Assembly: GCF_016406085.1 (NCBI RefSeq)
Contig: NZ_JAEHFJ010000017.1
Span: 1-44,686, forward strand
Length of the DNA: 44,686 nucleotides
Reading direction: 5' to 3'
Origin: Aureibaculum flavum
GTDB lineage: Bacteria; Bacteroidota; Bacteroidia; Flavobacteriales; Flavobacteriaceae
The notes beneath the pieces are model-generated. The model was not told the DNA's origin. It did not search any database and saw only the letters and a program-made list of their open reading frames with translations. Positions 7,948 to 17,685 of the stretch are shown here, piece by piece (within the stretch, counting starts at the first letter, position 1; every line of letters begins with the position of its first letter). The position numbers were made by a program, and so were the translations under genes.

Positions 7948-8920
7948 ACAACACATGTAAAACCATAAAGGGCTAATGTATTAAGTAAACGCAATACCTC
8001 ATTTTTCCATAAAGATAATTATGAAATATTTAAAAGAACTAACCGATGCTAAAATTGAATCAGGCCGACAAGCTAATCCTGAATTCATGAAAGGTGTTGA
8101 TGCTATTATAAAGCAAGCAAAAGCCTTTCAACAAGGTAAAGATGCCATTAAAATAAGTCAGAAAGCTCCTAATTTTGAGTTACCTAACGCTGAAGGTAAA
8201 TTAATATCTTTAGACGCACTAATAAACAAAGGCCCTGTTGTGATCACTTTTTATCGCGGCAATTGGTGCCCCTATTGCAACTTACAATTGAGAGCCTTGC
8301 AAGCCAGACTAGATGAAATTCATGCATTGGGTGCTACATTAGTTGCCATAAGCCCACAAGTACCTGACGGATCAATGACTAAAGATGAAATTAGTGCAAT
8401 GGACTTTATTGTACTCTCTGATCAAGATGCAAAAGTTGCTTCACAATATGGAGTTGCCTGGGAAGTGCCCGCGTTTTTGGAGGAACATATGCGGGTTGGT
8501 AGAAAACTTGATTTAGAAAAAATTAATAATGGCAATAGTAATATATTACCTATTCCAGCCACGTTTATAGTTGGGCGTGACGGAGTAGTTACATGGAACT
8601 ATGTTAATGTTGATTATAGAACACGTTCAGAGCCTGAAGATATTATTAAGGCGTTACAAACCTTGACTTAAACACATAATTTAATTTCAATAAAAAACAC
8701 ACGCTACTGTACCTCACAAGATAGCGTCTTATTAAGTATAAAAAGGATGGATAAAAACGTTAAGGGAATACTATACAAAATACAAGAATTTTCATATTCA
8801 ATACTATTAGTAAGGTTAATTGCCTTAGGGGCATCCATTTATTTTATTCTGATTTTTAATAATGATCCCTATTTTAATGGATTTATGATATTGTTTTTTG
8901 CATTTATCATATTCATTGCA
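7948..8920 (+). repeat. Duplicated segment, copy 2 (intact)
   Basis: This is the partner of 5034-6006. It carries the same leader (ACATGTAAAA, then AAGGGCTAATGTATTAAGT), the intact peroxiredoxin-like gene and the 5' part of the following membrane-protein gene. Confidence 0.9.
8021..8671 (+). CDS. Peroxiredoxin-like (AhpC/TSA) protein
   Basis: The 216-residue protein has a thioredoxin fold with the peroxiredoxin-like signature: an APNFELPNAEGK strand and loop at about 45-56, then TFYRGNWCPYC with a CxxC at about 83-86. It belongs to the peroxiredoxin-like group that keeps a CPYC motif in place of the usual PxxxTxxC site. Such proteins are expected to reduce peroxides or act as cytoplasmic thiol oxidoreductases. 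There is no signal peptide. The gene is the intact copy of a duplicated pair and is followed by a membrane protein that was duplicated with it. Confidence 0.85.
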   Translation: MKYLKELTDAKIESGRQANPEFMKGVDAIIKQAKAFQQGKDAIKISQKAPNFELPNAEGKLISLDALINKGPVVITFYRGNWCPYCNLQLRALQARLDEIHALGATLVAISPQVPDGSMTKDEISAMDFIVLSDQDAKVASQYGVAWEVPAFLEEHMRVGRKLDLEKINNGNSNILPIPATFIVGRDGVVTWNYVNVDYRTRSEPEDIIKALQTLT

Positions 8921-9223
8921 ACGCAAAAAAAATCAATAACTGCCACTAAATTTGGTATAGAAACAAAGGAATTTAATGTATTGAACTTGTTTACAAAAAG
9001 AGAATTTTTTCGTCATAAAGATATTGCAACTATTGAATTTACTCCAAGTACATTTTCAATCACAATGTTTCTTCTGAATAGAGTAATCACCTCAGGATTA
9101 GACGCTAATAAACTTTCCGTTCTGAAAATAATAATGAAAGATGGAAAAGAAATTGAGTTAAAAAATATTGGAGACCAATTGGATGTCGAAAACTTAAATA
9201 AGATTAATATCGAAAACCAATAA
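8747..9223 (+). CDS. Two-helix membrane protein with PH-like C-terminus
   Basis: The 158-residue product has two hydrophobic segments at about residues 17-60, then a beta-rich tail (TKFGIETKEFNV ... KDIATIEFTPSTFSITMF ... LKIIMKDGKEIELKNI) that resembles bacterial PH-like domains by pattern only. It follows the peroxiredoxin-like gene and was duplicated with it; the other copy is cut at 5832-6191. The next gene starts immediately after its stop or 51 bp later. Function is unknown. Confidence 0.55.
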   Translation: MDKNVKGILYKIQEFSYSILLVRLIALGASIYFILIFNNDPYFNGFMILFFAFIIFIATQKKSITATKFGIETKEFNVLNLFTKREFFRHKDIATIEFTPSTFSITMFLLNRVITSGLDANKLSVLKIIMKDGKEIELKNIGDQLDVENLNKINIENQ

Positions 9224-9274
9224 ATGGAATTGCAATTCGGTATACAATTTATTGTCATTAATTCTAAAAAAACC

Positions 9275-9868
9275 ATGAAACATTTAGCTATTGTATTGAT
9301 TTTTATTCTTATGAGTTGTAAAAACGAGTCAAAGCCTGAAACAAAAACGGAAACAGATACGAAATCCGAGATAGTGTTAGAATCGGAAACGGAGAGCGAA
9401 ATAGACCAATCAGTCTATGATATGTGGAATAACTACATCAAATCAAATCCTGAATTTAAAGACCAAGAAATGCCAGAATCTGATTTTTTTCATAATAATA
9501 AAGAAGACGCCAATAGACTCGCAACGTTAACCATAAATGGAAAAAAGAAAGCTTCATCTGGACTATATAGTTTGTATAAACAATACAATGTTGACATTCC
9601 AAAAGTTGGGACCAAACAAATAATAACAGATTTTGACGGAAAAGCAAAAGCGATCATAGAAAATAGCAGTGCAGATACCATTCCTTTCCATAAAATTTCC
9701 AAAGCTTATGCTGCATTGGATATGGGAACGGATATTGAACCCTTAGAAAAATGGAAAAAAGCTCATTGGGACTTTTTTGAAAGTGTATTGGAAGAAAGTG
9801 GACAAAAACCAACCGAAGAAATGCTAGTAGTTTGCGTAATATTTGAAACCATCTGGACAGAAAAATAA
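9275..9868 (+). CDS. Lipoprotein with ASCH-like domain
   Basis: I start at the ATG at 9275 (197 residues), because it exposes a lipoprotein signal peptide (MKHLAIVLIFILMSC-K). The start at 9224 would bury it, although that ATG directly abuts the previous stop. A low-complexity Glu/Thr linker (about 20-45) is followed by a domain with ASCH features: SGLYSLYKQYN, VGTKQIITDFDGKAKAIIE, PFHKISKAYAALDMG, EPLEKWKKAHWDFFE. ASCH domains are usually cytoplasmic and linked to RNA, so a surface or periplasmic lipoprotein version is odd. It could bind a small ligand instead. Confidence 0.6.
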   Translation: MKHLAIVLIFILMSCKNESKPETKTETDTKSEIVLESETESEIDQSVYDMWNNYIKSNPEFKDQEMPESDFFHNNKEDANRLATLTINGKKKASSGLYSLYKQYNVDIPKVGTKQIITDFDGKAKAIIENSSADTIPFHKISKAYAALDMGTDIEPLEKWKKAHWDFFESVLEESGQKPTEEMLVVCVIFETIWTEK

Positions 9869-10026
9869 TAAAGTCTCACCTCATTTGGTAACTGCGAAAC
9901 TGTTTGTTTATACGTATTTTCAAAGCCACCATAAATTTTTATTTTAAAATATCAGATAAAAAATTAGAGTGAAAAGAATCAGTTATTAATGTTTTAAAGT
10001 TAATTCAAACATAATACCCTTTTTTT
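9869..10026. other. Intergenic region between convergent genes
   Basis: The two flanking genes converge here. A run of nine T at 10020-10029 sits at the end of the minus-strand gene. I see no strong hairpin and no gene. Confidence 0.4.
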
Positions 10027-10311
10027 TTAATCGTAATTAATACGATCTCTGATGGTACCGTCTTGACGATGAATAATGACATCTGCTTTGTATTTTTTAG
10101 CCAATCGTTTCGCTTTTCTAATGGCGGTTTCTTGTAATTTATGTGCTGAAGTAATTCTTTTATTCCCTTCTCTACGAACGGCCCAACGGTCTTCATAAGG
10201 AACTACATGCTGGTGATACGTCCGCTTTCTTTTGTTAGAACTTTTTAAGAAGAGCTCCATAAATTGTGAAATGAGGTCTAACCAAAAATTAGGCTTTGTT
10301 TTATCAGGCAT
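10027..10311 (-). CDS. DUF2188 domain protein
   Basis: The 94-residue basic protein ends in the DUF2188 signature: HVVPYEDRWAVRREGNKR, a helix rich in Lys and Ala (QETAIRKAKRLAKKY), then DVIIHRQDGTIRDRINY. The family is small and of unknown biochemical role, with a single alpha/beta unit. The N-terminal extension of about 35 residues is more hydrophobic. It lies 18 bp downstream of corA on the same strand and is probably in one transcript. Confidence 0.8.
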   Translation of the reverse strand: MPDKTKPNFWLDLISQFMELFLKSSNKRKRTYHQHVVPYEDRWAVRREGNKRITSAHKLQETAIRKAKRLAKKYKADVIIHRQDGTIRDRINYD

Positions 10312-10329
10312 AGGCTTATCATTTAGGGA

Positions 10330-11262
10330 TTACAACCAACGTTTACGTTTAAAAAACAAGAGTGTAAGTACGGATGAAATAATCATTAATCCAATAGCAA
10401 ACGGATAGCCCCAAGGCTTATCTAATTCAGGAATAAATTTAAAGTTCATACCATACATACTCGCAATTAGCGTAGGTGGCATAAAAATAACGGTAACTAC
10501 CGTAAATATTTTAATAATGCGGTTCTGCTCCATATTTACAAGACCTAAGAATGTGTTTTGAAGAAATTCTAATCGTTCAAAATTAAAACTGGTATGGTCT
10601 AATAGTGAGCCCACATCTTTAATCATTACTTGAATAATCTCGTAATTTTTTTGTGGAAAAAATTTACTTTTTAAAATGGCTGATAAGATCCGTTGCTTCT
10701 CTATAATATTTTCACGAATGGAAATAGTGGATTCTTGATAACCCGTTATTTTTAATAAAATTTCGCGTTCCAGATTGTTGTCTTTCACCAATCCTTTACT
10801 AATTCCAGATATTTTATCAGTTAAATCTTCAATTAAATCGGCATCAAAGTCAATTCGTGTATCTAGGATACTGAGTAATACATCGGTTCCGTTTTTTGGC
10901 TGTACCGATTTAATTTTTTTATAAGTATCAAGAAACGTTTTGTATTCTTGCTCACGTTGCGTTATTAAAAAATTCTTTTTTAAGATAAAAGAAACAGGTT
11001 CATTGACATGATTTCTTTTTTCGGTACGTAAAAAGTTTAAGTTGATCCCTATTTCGTCTTCCGTCTCGTTATATTTTGAGCTCGATTCAATTTCTTCACT
11101 TTCTTGTGAAGTAAATAATTCTACGTTAAAATACTTTTCAACTTCGGTAATTTCTTCTTTGGTTGCATTAAAAATATCAATCCAAATAATATTGGGGTTC
11201 AATAATTCAAGTCCTGACTCAATGTTGTATTGACCCTCTGCTATACTTAAATGTTTAATCAT
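10330..11262 (-). CDS. corA: CorA-family magnesium/cobalt transporter
   Basis: The 310-residue protein has a long soluble N-terminal domain with the helical funnel (about 1-245) and two C-terminal membrane segments. The signature YGMN motif sits at the end of the first (MPPTLIASMYGMNFKFIPEL), and the chain ends with the basic tail FFKRKRWL. This is the pentameric CorA channel of the inner membrane, which admits Mg2+ and is gated by cytoplasmic Mg2+. The length is typical. It heads a two-gene unit with the DUF2188 gene. Confidence 0.93.
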   Translation of the reverse strand: MIKHLSIAEGQYNIESGLELLNPNIIWIDIFNATKEEITEVEKYFNVELFTSQESEEIESSSKYNETEDEIGINLNFLRTEKRNHVNEPVSFILKKNFLITQREQEYKTFLDTYKKIKSVQPKNGTDVLLSILDTRIDFDADLIEDLTDKISGISKGLVKDNNLEREILLKITGYQESTISIRENIIEKQRILSAILKSKFFPQKNYEIIQVMIKDVGSLLDHTSFNFERLEFLQNTFLGLVNMEQNRIIKIFTVVTVIFMPPTLIASMYGMNFKFIPELDKPWGYPFAIGLMIISSVLTLLFFKRKRWL

Positions 11263-11399
11263 TCCTAATCTACTACTTTATGAATAAGGTTATCTGAGTA
11301 GTAACCTAGCAACAAATATACATTTTTGAATTCTATTACGAAGCAACATAAAACACCCAATTATTAAAATAGCCTAATACTCCATCATGCTTTAGTGGC

Positions 11400-13001
11400 T
11401 TACTTTTCTTCATAGGTAAACCAATCAAAAACAGCATTATTTTTTGATTTTTTACCATTACTTGTAGCATAAACACCTACTCCAGGCCCATTAAACATAG
11501 CATTTCCTTGTCCATCGGCAATCACAATAAGGCTTTGTTTTTCACCAATGGGTTGTAATGATTCCATCGATGCACCATAACTAAATTGTACCTCCAAATC
11601 ATTCGCTTTTACTTTCAAATAAACTTCTTTAGACTTATAAGGAATCCGTGCTATTTCTGTTTTTTTACCCATGAACGTTTTTAAAAGCACCAATGAAGTT
11701 TTATCTTTTAATAACGTAAAATGATTTTCATTGGTTCTATAAATGGTTATTCCGGCTTGTTCATTGGCTTTAGAAGTTTTAAAGCTCATTTTTGTTGCGG
11801 CTTCAAACTTATGATGTTCTATACGTTGCACAAGTATGGATGAATTTACCAAACTATCCATAACTTCTTTCCTTAATTTTAATTTAAGTAGTCCATCCTT
11901 CAAGGTGTAAAAAGATTCTTTAGGCGTGCGGATAGTATACCATTTAAGTGCTAAGCTGTCGCCCTCAAATTGGTCGTTGATAGGATCTTTTTTAACGGGT
12001 GTCCATGGTAAATCTGGACGTTTTTGCTCCATTAAGACTTTTCCATAACCTGGATTAAAAATGGGAGTTTGACCTTCAAATTCTACCTTGGCTAAAAACG
12101 TCTCTCTACTTAATGTGGTTATTCTATCAATATTGCGTTTACCCAACATTACAGACCACCATTCGCCATGTTGCGTCTGTACCAAATCACCATGTCCTAT
12201 GGCATGTAATGGATAATCTAAGCCCAAGTTACGATGTGTAAGTACCGGATTTATATAATCTGCTATATAAGGGCCATTAATAGAATCACTATGATGAACG
12301 GTAAGAGCATGAAACAAGCCTGTACCTCCTTCTGAAAGCATCAGTAAATATTTTCCATTAATATGGTATAAATGTGGTCCTTCAGAATATGATGCATTAT
12401 TTGCATGTCCGAATGTTAACTCGTGACGCTCACCTACCAGTTTTTTCTGATTTAAATCTAATTCCTGATTGAAAATGACACTCTGATCAGGCCATTGTTT
12501 ATCTTCTACACCCGTCATCCCTGTATAATAGCATTTTCCATCGTCATCCCACATGAGTGATGGATCAATACCAGGAGCTTCAGGCAACCAATTAGGATCT
12601 GACCACGGTCCCGCCGGATTGGTGGCTGTAACATAAAAATTCATTCCACATCCAACGCAGGTATTAATAATATAAAATAATCCGTCGTGAAATCTAATTG
12701 TTGGGGCGAAAACGCCCAGTTTATCAGGTAAGCCTGTAAAATCCATTTGCTCTGGACGATTAATTGCATGACCAATTAACTCCCAGTTAACCAAATCTTT
12801 ACTATGATAAACTGGAATGCCAGGAAACCATACAAAAGTAGAATTTACTAAATAATAATCATCTCCTACTCTACATATGGAGGGATCAGGATGATAGCCT
12901 GGTAAAATGGGATTATCAAAGTTTTCGGGTGCTGATTGTCCATAAAAATTCAAACAAAATAACAATCCAATGATCGTTATTTTAATAGTTTTAAAACTCA
13001 T
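11400..13001 (-). CDS. Glycoside hydrolase family 43 (beta-xylosidase/arabinofuranosidase type)
   Basis: The 533-residue protein has a signal peptide (to FYGQ, about 22) and an N-terminal five-bladed beta-propeller of GH43. NPILPGYHPDPSI holds the general base Asp, GIDPSLMWDDDGK the pKa-modulating Asp and SYSEGPHLYH the general acid Glu. From about residue 345 a C-terminal beta-sandwich (PINDQFEGDSLALKWYTI...) matches the accessory domain of the GH43 xylosidase-like subfamilies. It likely trims xylo- or arabino-oligosaccharides in the periplasm. It stands alone without a SusC/D pair nearby, so its exact substrate is open. Confidence 0.88.
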   Translation of the reverse strand: MSFKTIKITIIGLLFCLNFYGQSAPENFDNPILPGYHPDPSICRVGDDYYLVNSTFVWFPGIPVYHSKDLVNWELIGHAINRPEQMDFTGLPDKLGVFAPTIRFHDGLFYIINTCVGCGMNFYVTATNPAGPWSDPNWLPEAPGIDPSLMWDDDGKCYYTGMTGVEDKQWPDQSVIFNQELDLNQKKLVGERHELTFGHANNASYSEGPHLYHINGKYLLMLSEGGTGLFHALTVHHSDSINGPYIADYINPVLTHRNLGLDYPLHAIGHGDLVQTQHGEWWSVMLGKRNIDRITTLSRETFLAKVEFEGQTPIFNPGYGKVLMEQKRPDLPWTPVKKDPINDQFEGDSLALKWYTIRTPKESFYTLKDGLLKLKLRKEVMDSLVNSSILVQRIEHHKFEAATKMSFKTSKANEQAGITIYRTNENHFTLLKDKTSLVLLKTFMGKKTEIARIPYKSKEVYLKVKANDLEVQFSYGASMESLQPIGEKQSLIVIADGQGNAMFNGPGVGVYATSNGKKSKNNAVFDWFTYEEK

Positions 13002-13374
13002 AATTAAATATATAATAGTTAACTTAATTTGTAAATCCCCTTCATTCAGTGATTACCAAATGGTGATTGCGTCCTACAACGTAAACCTATAAGTATGAAA
13101 GAAATGAACAGTTTATTTGTGTATTAAATGAAAGGGCTTGCAGTTCTATAGGTTTTAGGTATAAAACAAGGAAACGTACCCAATTAACAACTACACAAAT
13201 TTAAGAATTTTGTGCTTAAAAAGCATTATAATTTACGGAAGTATTACTCTTATATTCAGACATTTTCTATTGGTATTAAATTTGAATTCAAAATTTAATT
13301 ACTACCAAAATCAAAATATGGAATTACATTTTTGGTCACCATTTAGAATTGCTCTATTACACTATTTTTTTTAA
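13002..13374. other. Intergenic region upstream of the GH43 gene
   Basis: This AT-rich stretch should hold the GH43 promoter on the minus strand; CAAATTTA at 13196-13203 is the complement of a TAnnTTTG box, but no -33 element is clear. An imperfect inverted repeat (GTGATTACCAAATGGTGATTGC) lies near 13050. No gene is seen. Confidence 0.35.
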
Positions 13375-15084
13375 TTATTTAATATAGCGTGCACTGTAAT
13401 TTTTACCTTTTTTAGTCACTAAAACCTTATACGTAAATTGATGACGTTTTATGGTAAATACCATCCCTTTATCGCCATCTTCTATTCTTCTGATATTATC
13501 ATATGTTTTATAATTACTACCCGACTGAAAGAAATCAGCTTCTTTAAAAGCATCAGTTATTTTTGCATCGTCTTGCGTTTTTTCCAATGTAATAAGACTG
13601 TAAGAACCGCTTTTATTAGTTTTCACGATAATGGGTGTATAAAACAAATGGTCGCAAAAAGTCATACCTTCAGCAGATTGATCAGGTGATAATGGCTGTA
13701 AAAAATCACGTGATTCTGCCGTAAACAATTCTATTTCATTGGCCTCAGTCAAGGGTTGAACATCCAACTTTTCCATTTTAAACACATTGGTTCCTTTTAC
13801 AATGTATTCCTTATCATTGTGAACTATTTTTACATATTTGTATCCGTTACAGCTCCAATCTTTTGTGTTGTTTATATGATAATACATTGCCTTTCCAATA
13901 ATTTTAACAAAAGTGCCTTCTGTGATAGATTCAATAACCTTCAGGTCTTCGTCTAAAAGTTGAATGTCTTTACCAAGTAACACGCCATCACTATTTTCCT
14001 TTTCAAAAGACAATCTAATTTTTTCTTCAGAAGGTGCTTGTTTAGGCATTATTGGTGTTCGTACTTCTTGATCTTTCGTATATACAATTGTGAAGGTTTT
14101 TTGAATATAATTGGGCATATAGAGATATGCATTATCCAACGTGCTCCCTGATGACAATACAACATATTTCTTACCAAAAATATTTTCTTCCGAAGCTCCA
14201 TTCATTTTAGCTTCCATCATAACTACAAACTTTGAGTGTACCGCCTTTTTATAGTCTTCAAAAGTAATTTTAGGATTTGTTTTAAACATATCATACATGT
14301 CTTTACTCATCGTTTGTTTTGCAAAAGACATTTCTTTCGCTCTAATTCTTTGTCCCTTGTCATTTGTATTTACCATTGAAAATTGGGAATAATCGTCACT
14401 ATTTTCAACATCTAATACCACCGAATTATTAATATAATCTATTACCGTAAAATTATAGCTTCCCAATTGTAGGGTTTTACCAATATCTGATTTGGTAATT
14501 TTTAAATGATCATACCCTTTTACAAAGCCACTTTCAAATTCGATAGAACCACTAAAATCTTCGTTCTTTATTTCTGTTTTTATGGGAAAAGAACTACTAA
14601 TGGTTCTCCAATTATGTGAAAAACTAGTGTTATTGGCAAAACCAGAAGAGGAATGAGATCCAAATCCTGTACTACCCAAATCTTGAATAGCGAGCATCTC
14701 ATTGTCATGTTCAATCTTATTTGATTTAATAGTTAATTTGAAAAAATCAAAAGAAATATCTTCCATAAACTCTGGAAAAAAGGAATTATATTCAACAATA
14801 TGATTTGTAAACATCCCTTTTTTGATGTTTATGGTAGCATTTTTTATAAGCGTATCTAGGGCCGTTTTTAATTGCTCATTTGTGTATGTTTTAGAAACCT
14901 CCCATGGCAATTTATAATCGGTGTCTATTGTTGTAGCTTTTTTTTCGGGATTAAACAACTCTGATGTAACAGCATACGTGAATTTCTCAACAAATTCAAG
15001 CTCTTTAAGTTTAGTAGAGTCTGCTTTTTGAGCAAAAGACAAGCTTGAAATCAATAGTAGGGCAATTGTAATTGTTTTGGTCAT
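13375..15084 (-). CDS. Secreted protein of unknown function
   Basis: I start at the ATG at 15084 (569 residues), which gives a signal peptide (MTKTITIALLLISSLSFAQ); the 15129 start adds 15 polar residues in front. The mature protein is mostly beta-rich with repeated short strands and no motif I recognise. A region at about 155-195 is Gly/Ser-rich (GSTGFGSHSSSGFANNTSF). The C-terminus (VFTIKRHQFTYKVLVTKKGK) is not a typical type IX sorting domain. The gene is monocistronic as far as can be seen and lies between GH43 and the OmpA-like gene. It is probably a periplasmic or surface protein. Confidence 0.6.
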   Translation of the reverse strand: MTKTITIALLLISSLSFAQKADSTKLKELEFVEKFTYAVTSELFNPEKKATTIDTDYKLPWEVSKTYTNEQLKTALDTLIKNATINIKKGMFTNHIVEYNSFFPEFMEDISFDFFKLTIKSNKIEHDNEMLAIQDLGSTGFGSHSSSGFANNTSFSHNWRTISSSFPIKTEIKNEDFSGSIEFESGFVKGYDHLKITKSDIGKTLQLGSYNFTVIDYINNSVVLDVENSDDYSQFSMVNTNDKGQRIRAKEMSFAKQTMSKDMYDMFKTNPKITFEDYKKAVHSKFVVMMEAKMNGASEENIFGKKYVVLSSGSTLDNAYLYMPNYIQKTFTIVYTKDQEVRTPIMPKQAPSEEKIRLSFEKENSDGVLLGKDIQLLDEDLKVIESITEGTFVKIIGKAMYYHINNTKDWSCNGYKYVKIVHNDKEYIVKGTNVFKMEKLDVQPLTEANEIELFTAESRDFLQPLSPDQSAEGMTFCDHLFYTPIIVKTNKSGSYSLITLEKTQDDAKITDAFKEADFFQSGSNYKTYDNIRRIEDGDKGMVFTIKRHQFTYKVLVTKKGKNYSARYIK

Positions 15085-15432
15085 AATTCTTATTAGCGAT
15101 GAGAAATTGATCTTTCTTATACCTACCATTGTAAATAATACAAAAGACTTTTATTTAATTTTTTAAAATTCAAAAGAGCTTTATAAATTGTGAGATGATG
15201 TTGAACCTGAAATTAATTTATCTCTTATTTTAATGGTCATTTCCGTTTTCTTAGACTGTGACGAAGATAGCATTTATAGTACGATTAGTCGTATAAAAAA
15301 GACAGCCGTTTGACTGCCTTTTTTAAAAGTTCTCATTTGTTTTTCAGATATCCTTCTGCATACATTTTTCTACACTTCGTTACGAAAAACACGCGTTCTG
15401 AAGTTTTGAAAGACATAAGTGATGCTGGAATT
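15085..15432 (-). other. Intergenic region with terminator and a possible 27-residue ORF
   Basis: It holds the promoter region of the preceding minus-strand gene, the terminator at 15294-15325 and, between that terminator and the OmpA-like stop, a minus-strand ATG at 15416 opening a 27-residue frame to 15333 (MSFKTSERVFFVTKCRKMYA...). The position just before a terminator makes a small protein conceivable, but nothing else supports it. Confidence 0.3.
15294..15325 (-). terminator. Rho-independent terminator for the OmpA-like gene
   Basis: On the minus strand the sequence reads AAAAAA, GGCAGTC, loop AAAC, GGCTGTC, then a T run. The stem has seven pairs including two G-T. Confidence 0.75.
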
Positions 15433-17199
15433 CTAATTACAGATGACTCTAAATTCTGTTCTACGATTAATTTTATGTTCATCATCCGTACAGGGTACAT
15501 TGTCAGCACATTTAGTATTTTTAAGCTCACTCTCCCCTGCTCCTCTAGCTATTAAACGTTCTTTGGCTATACCTAGCGTTACAATATAGGCAACAGTAGC
15601 ATCTGCACGACGTTGAGATAATCTTTTATTATATGCATCACCACCTTGACTATCGGTATGCGACGACAGTTCTACATGGATGGTTGGATTCTCTTTCATT
15701 AATTTTACAATACGTCGTAAGTCTGGTAATGATTCTGATAAAATATCAGCCTTGTCTAAATTGAAATTAATATTTTCTAAATTTATTGCTTTACCGCATG
15801 GATCAATACACATTTCAAATTCAATAAATAAGGTTTTATTTCTATTATACGCAGCCGTTTTCACTTCTACTTCGTTTGAGTAATACCCATCTTTTTTACC
15901 GTTTAAAGCATACGTAGAGACTTGTTTCAGATGCACCAGGAAATCTCCTTTTTCATCAGAAATGGTATTCTTCTCCCCAGCATTAATCTTATCTCTAACT
16001 TTAATGGCTACACCTTGTATACCTTCTGCTTGACTACACTCTACTACATTTCCTTTAAGAATATAATTTTCATCTGTATACCAAATCACTTTTTCTACAC
16101 CTAAACGACTGTTTTTTAAACAGGCCTCAAAATCCGTTTTACCTATTTTTTCAGCTTGTAAATCAACATCATGTAATTTACCTTTTACAACATAATCATC
16201 TGGTGCAACATCTTTAAAAACTACTTCACCAAATTCATTAGTAGTTCCTGTTTGTATTTCTGCACCCGTTAAATCTTCTAGTACAATTTCTGTATTCGCT
16301 AATAATTGACCCGTAAATTTATCTTTTGCTGTAATGTTTATCTTACAGGTTTCTGAGCACAATTCACATGCTTCTTCTTTCTTTTTAGTTTTGCCAAGTT
16401 TTAAGGTAACTCCCACAAACGCTCCGTACGATGAAATATCATGTTTAGAAGGTGTTGCTCTCATAATAGGTTCTGCTTCTAAAGTATTTACAGGTTGATC
16501 GTTTTTATCTCTCGCAACAAATATAGGTTGATACATTGCAGAGCGTCCTCCTTCACTTAATTCTTCAACATCCATATGATTCATATAATAGGCTCCAGCA
16601 TTGATTCCAATATTTTTGGAAATATAATAGGTAAAACGAACCTGTCCTTTATAGGTAAGTACTCCAGAATCTTTATAACCTGCGTGAAAATTTAAGGGAT
16701 GGGTAAATCTACCAGATGAACCTTCTAAATACGTTCTACCGCCATCAATATTGGCCAATCCGAAACGTGTATTTAATTCCGCCGTAAACTTTCCTGATTT
16801 TGTTCTGTATTGAAAGTTGGGACCAATACCATAAAACATTCGTGTAATTTTATCCTCACTTAAAGTAAAGGTATTTATAGGGGTACTTAAATCGGCTTCA
16901 AAAAGATTATCCGTTTTATAAGTACTTTTAGGTTGATTCATGATATAGTCAAAATCGATACCTACACCATACCAAGTCCAGTAATAATCTAGAGATAATC
17001 CTAAATCTAAACCACCTTCATAATCTATATAAGGCGTATCATTGTTATAGGTTGGAAAATCATAACCAAATCTGGGACTAATTTGAAAATAATTTCGATT
17101 TAAGGGTTCGTCTTTGTCTTGAGACTTGTTTTGAGCTGTTAGTGTAAATGCATTTGCAAATACGAATAATAATAGTACTGATTTTAATAATTTGTTCAT
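15433..17199 (-). CDS. OmpA-family outer-membrane protein with carboxypeptidase-regulatory domains
   Basis: I choose the ATG at 17199 (588 residues), which gives a signal peptide ending ANAFTLTAQ; upstream codons to 17337 are an unlikely extension. A beta-barrel-like N-domain at about 25-290 (alternating aromatic strands such as YFQISPRFGYDFPTY) is followed by two beta-sandwich domains of the carboxypeptidase-regulatory type at about 300-375 and 395-470. The C-terminal OmpA peptidoglycan-binding domain carries NFNLDKADILSESLPDLRRI, HTDSQGGDAYNKRLSQRRA and NRRTEFRVI. The protein should link the outer membrane to the cell wall. The family call is secure; the barrel's substrate, if any, is unknown. 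Confidence 0.88.
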   Translation of the reverse strand: MNKLLKSVLLLFVFANAFTLTAQNKSQDKDEPLNRNYFQISPRFGYDFPTYNNDTPYIDYEGGLDLGLSLDYYWTWYGVGIDFDYIMNQPKSTYKTDNLFEADLSTPINTFTLSEDKITRMFYGIGPNFQYRTKSGKFTAELNTRFGLANIDGGRTYLEGSSGRFTHPLNFHAGYKDSGVLTYKGQVRFTYYISKNIGINAGAYYMNHMDVEELSEGGRSAMYQPIFVARDKNDQPVNTLEAEPIMRATPSKHDISSYGAFVGVTLKLGKTKKKEEACELCSETCKINITAKDKFTGQLLANTEIVLEDLTGAEIQTGTTNEFGEVVFKDVAPDDYVVKGKLHDVDLQAEKIGKTDFEACLKNSRLGVEKVIWYTDENYILKGNVVECSQAEGIQGVAIKVRDKINAGEKNTISDEKGDFLVHLKQVSTYALNGKKDGYYSNEVEVKTAAYNRNKTLFIEFEMCIDPCGKAINLENINFNLDKADILSESLPDLRRIVKLMKENPTIHVELSSHTDSQGGDAYNKRLSQRRADATVAYIVTLGIAKERLIARGAGESELKNTKCADNVPCTDDEHKINRRTEFRVICN

Positions 17200-17685
17200 A
17201 GCAAAAAGTTTAAAATGGTTGATATTCTTTTTCGTTTCCTTCAAAAAAGCGTTTGAAATATTCGCTTTTAAAAAAAAGCAATGAACCCATCTTGACTTTT
17301 TGAAATAAAATGAAAACCAAGATGAGTTCATTAACATAACTTTAACAAAGAGCGTACCACTTTTTTTAATTTCAAAAAAAAGATAGGTTTTGGATGCGGA
17401 ATTATCATTTAAATGTTAACACACAGAAGCTCTCGCCAAGCAGAAAATATATTTATATTAATGTAGTGGTACAGAGCTGAAAGCAGCATATGACTATATG
17501 TAAGAATTGGCAGAGGGTATTAAATAATTTATGGTACATAACTATGTTGAAAATAAAACAATTGATTGCAATTAAAAAAACGCAAAGGCAAAGATAGTAT
17601 CCTCAAAAGCAAATTCATTTGTAGTTTAAGCGATTAAATAGTGTTAATATTGCTTTTTAAACCCACTAAACATAATAAACTCATA
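17200..17685. other. Divergent intergenic region between OmpA-like and GH20 genes
   Basis: It must hold promoters for both directions. CAAAGATA near 17593 fits a minus-strand TAnnTTTG box but would give a long leader. I see no gene, and the short frames here have no support. Confidence 0.35.

Noticed and set aside
10005-10196. Second minus-strand frame overlapping the DUF2188 gene
   Set aside because: It is a shadow in another frame of a gene with a clear family signature.
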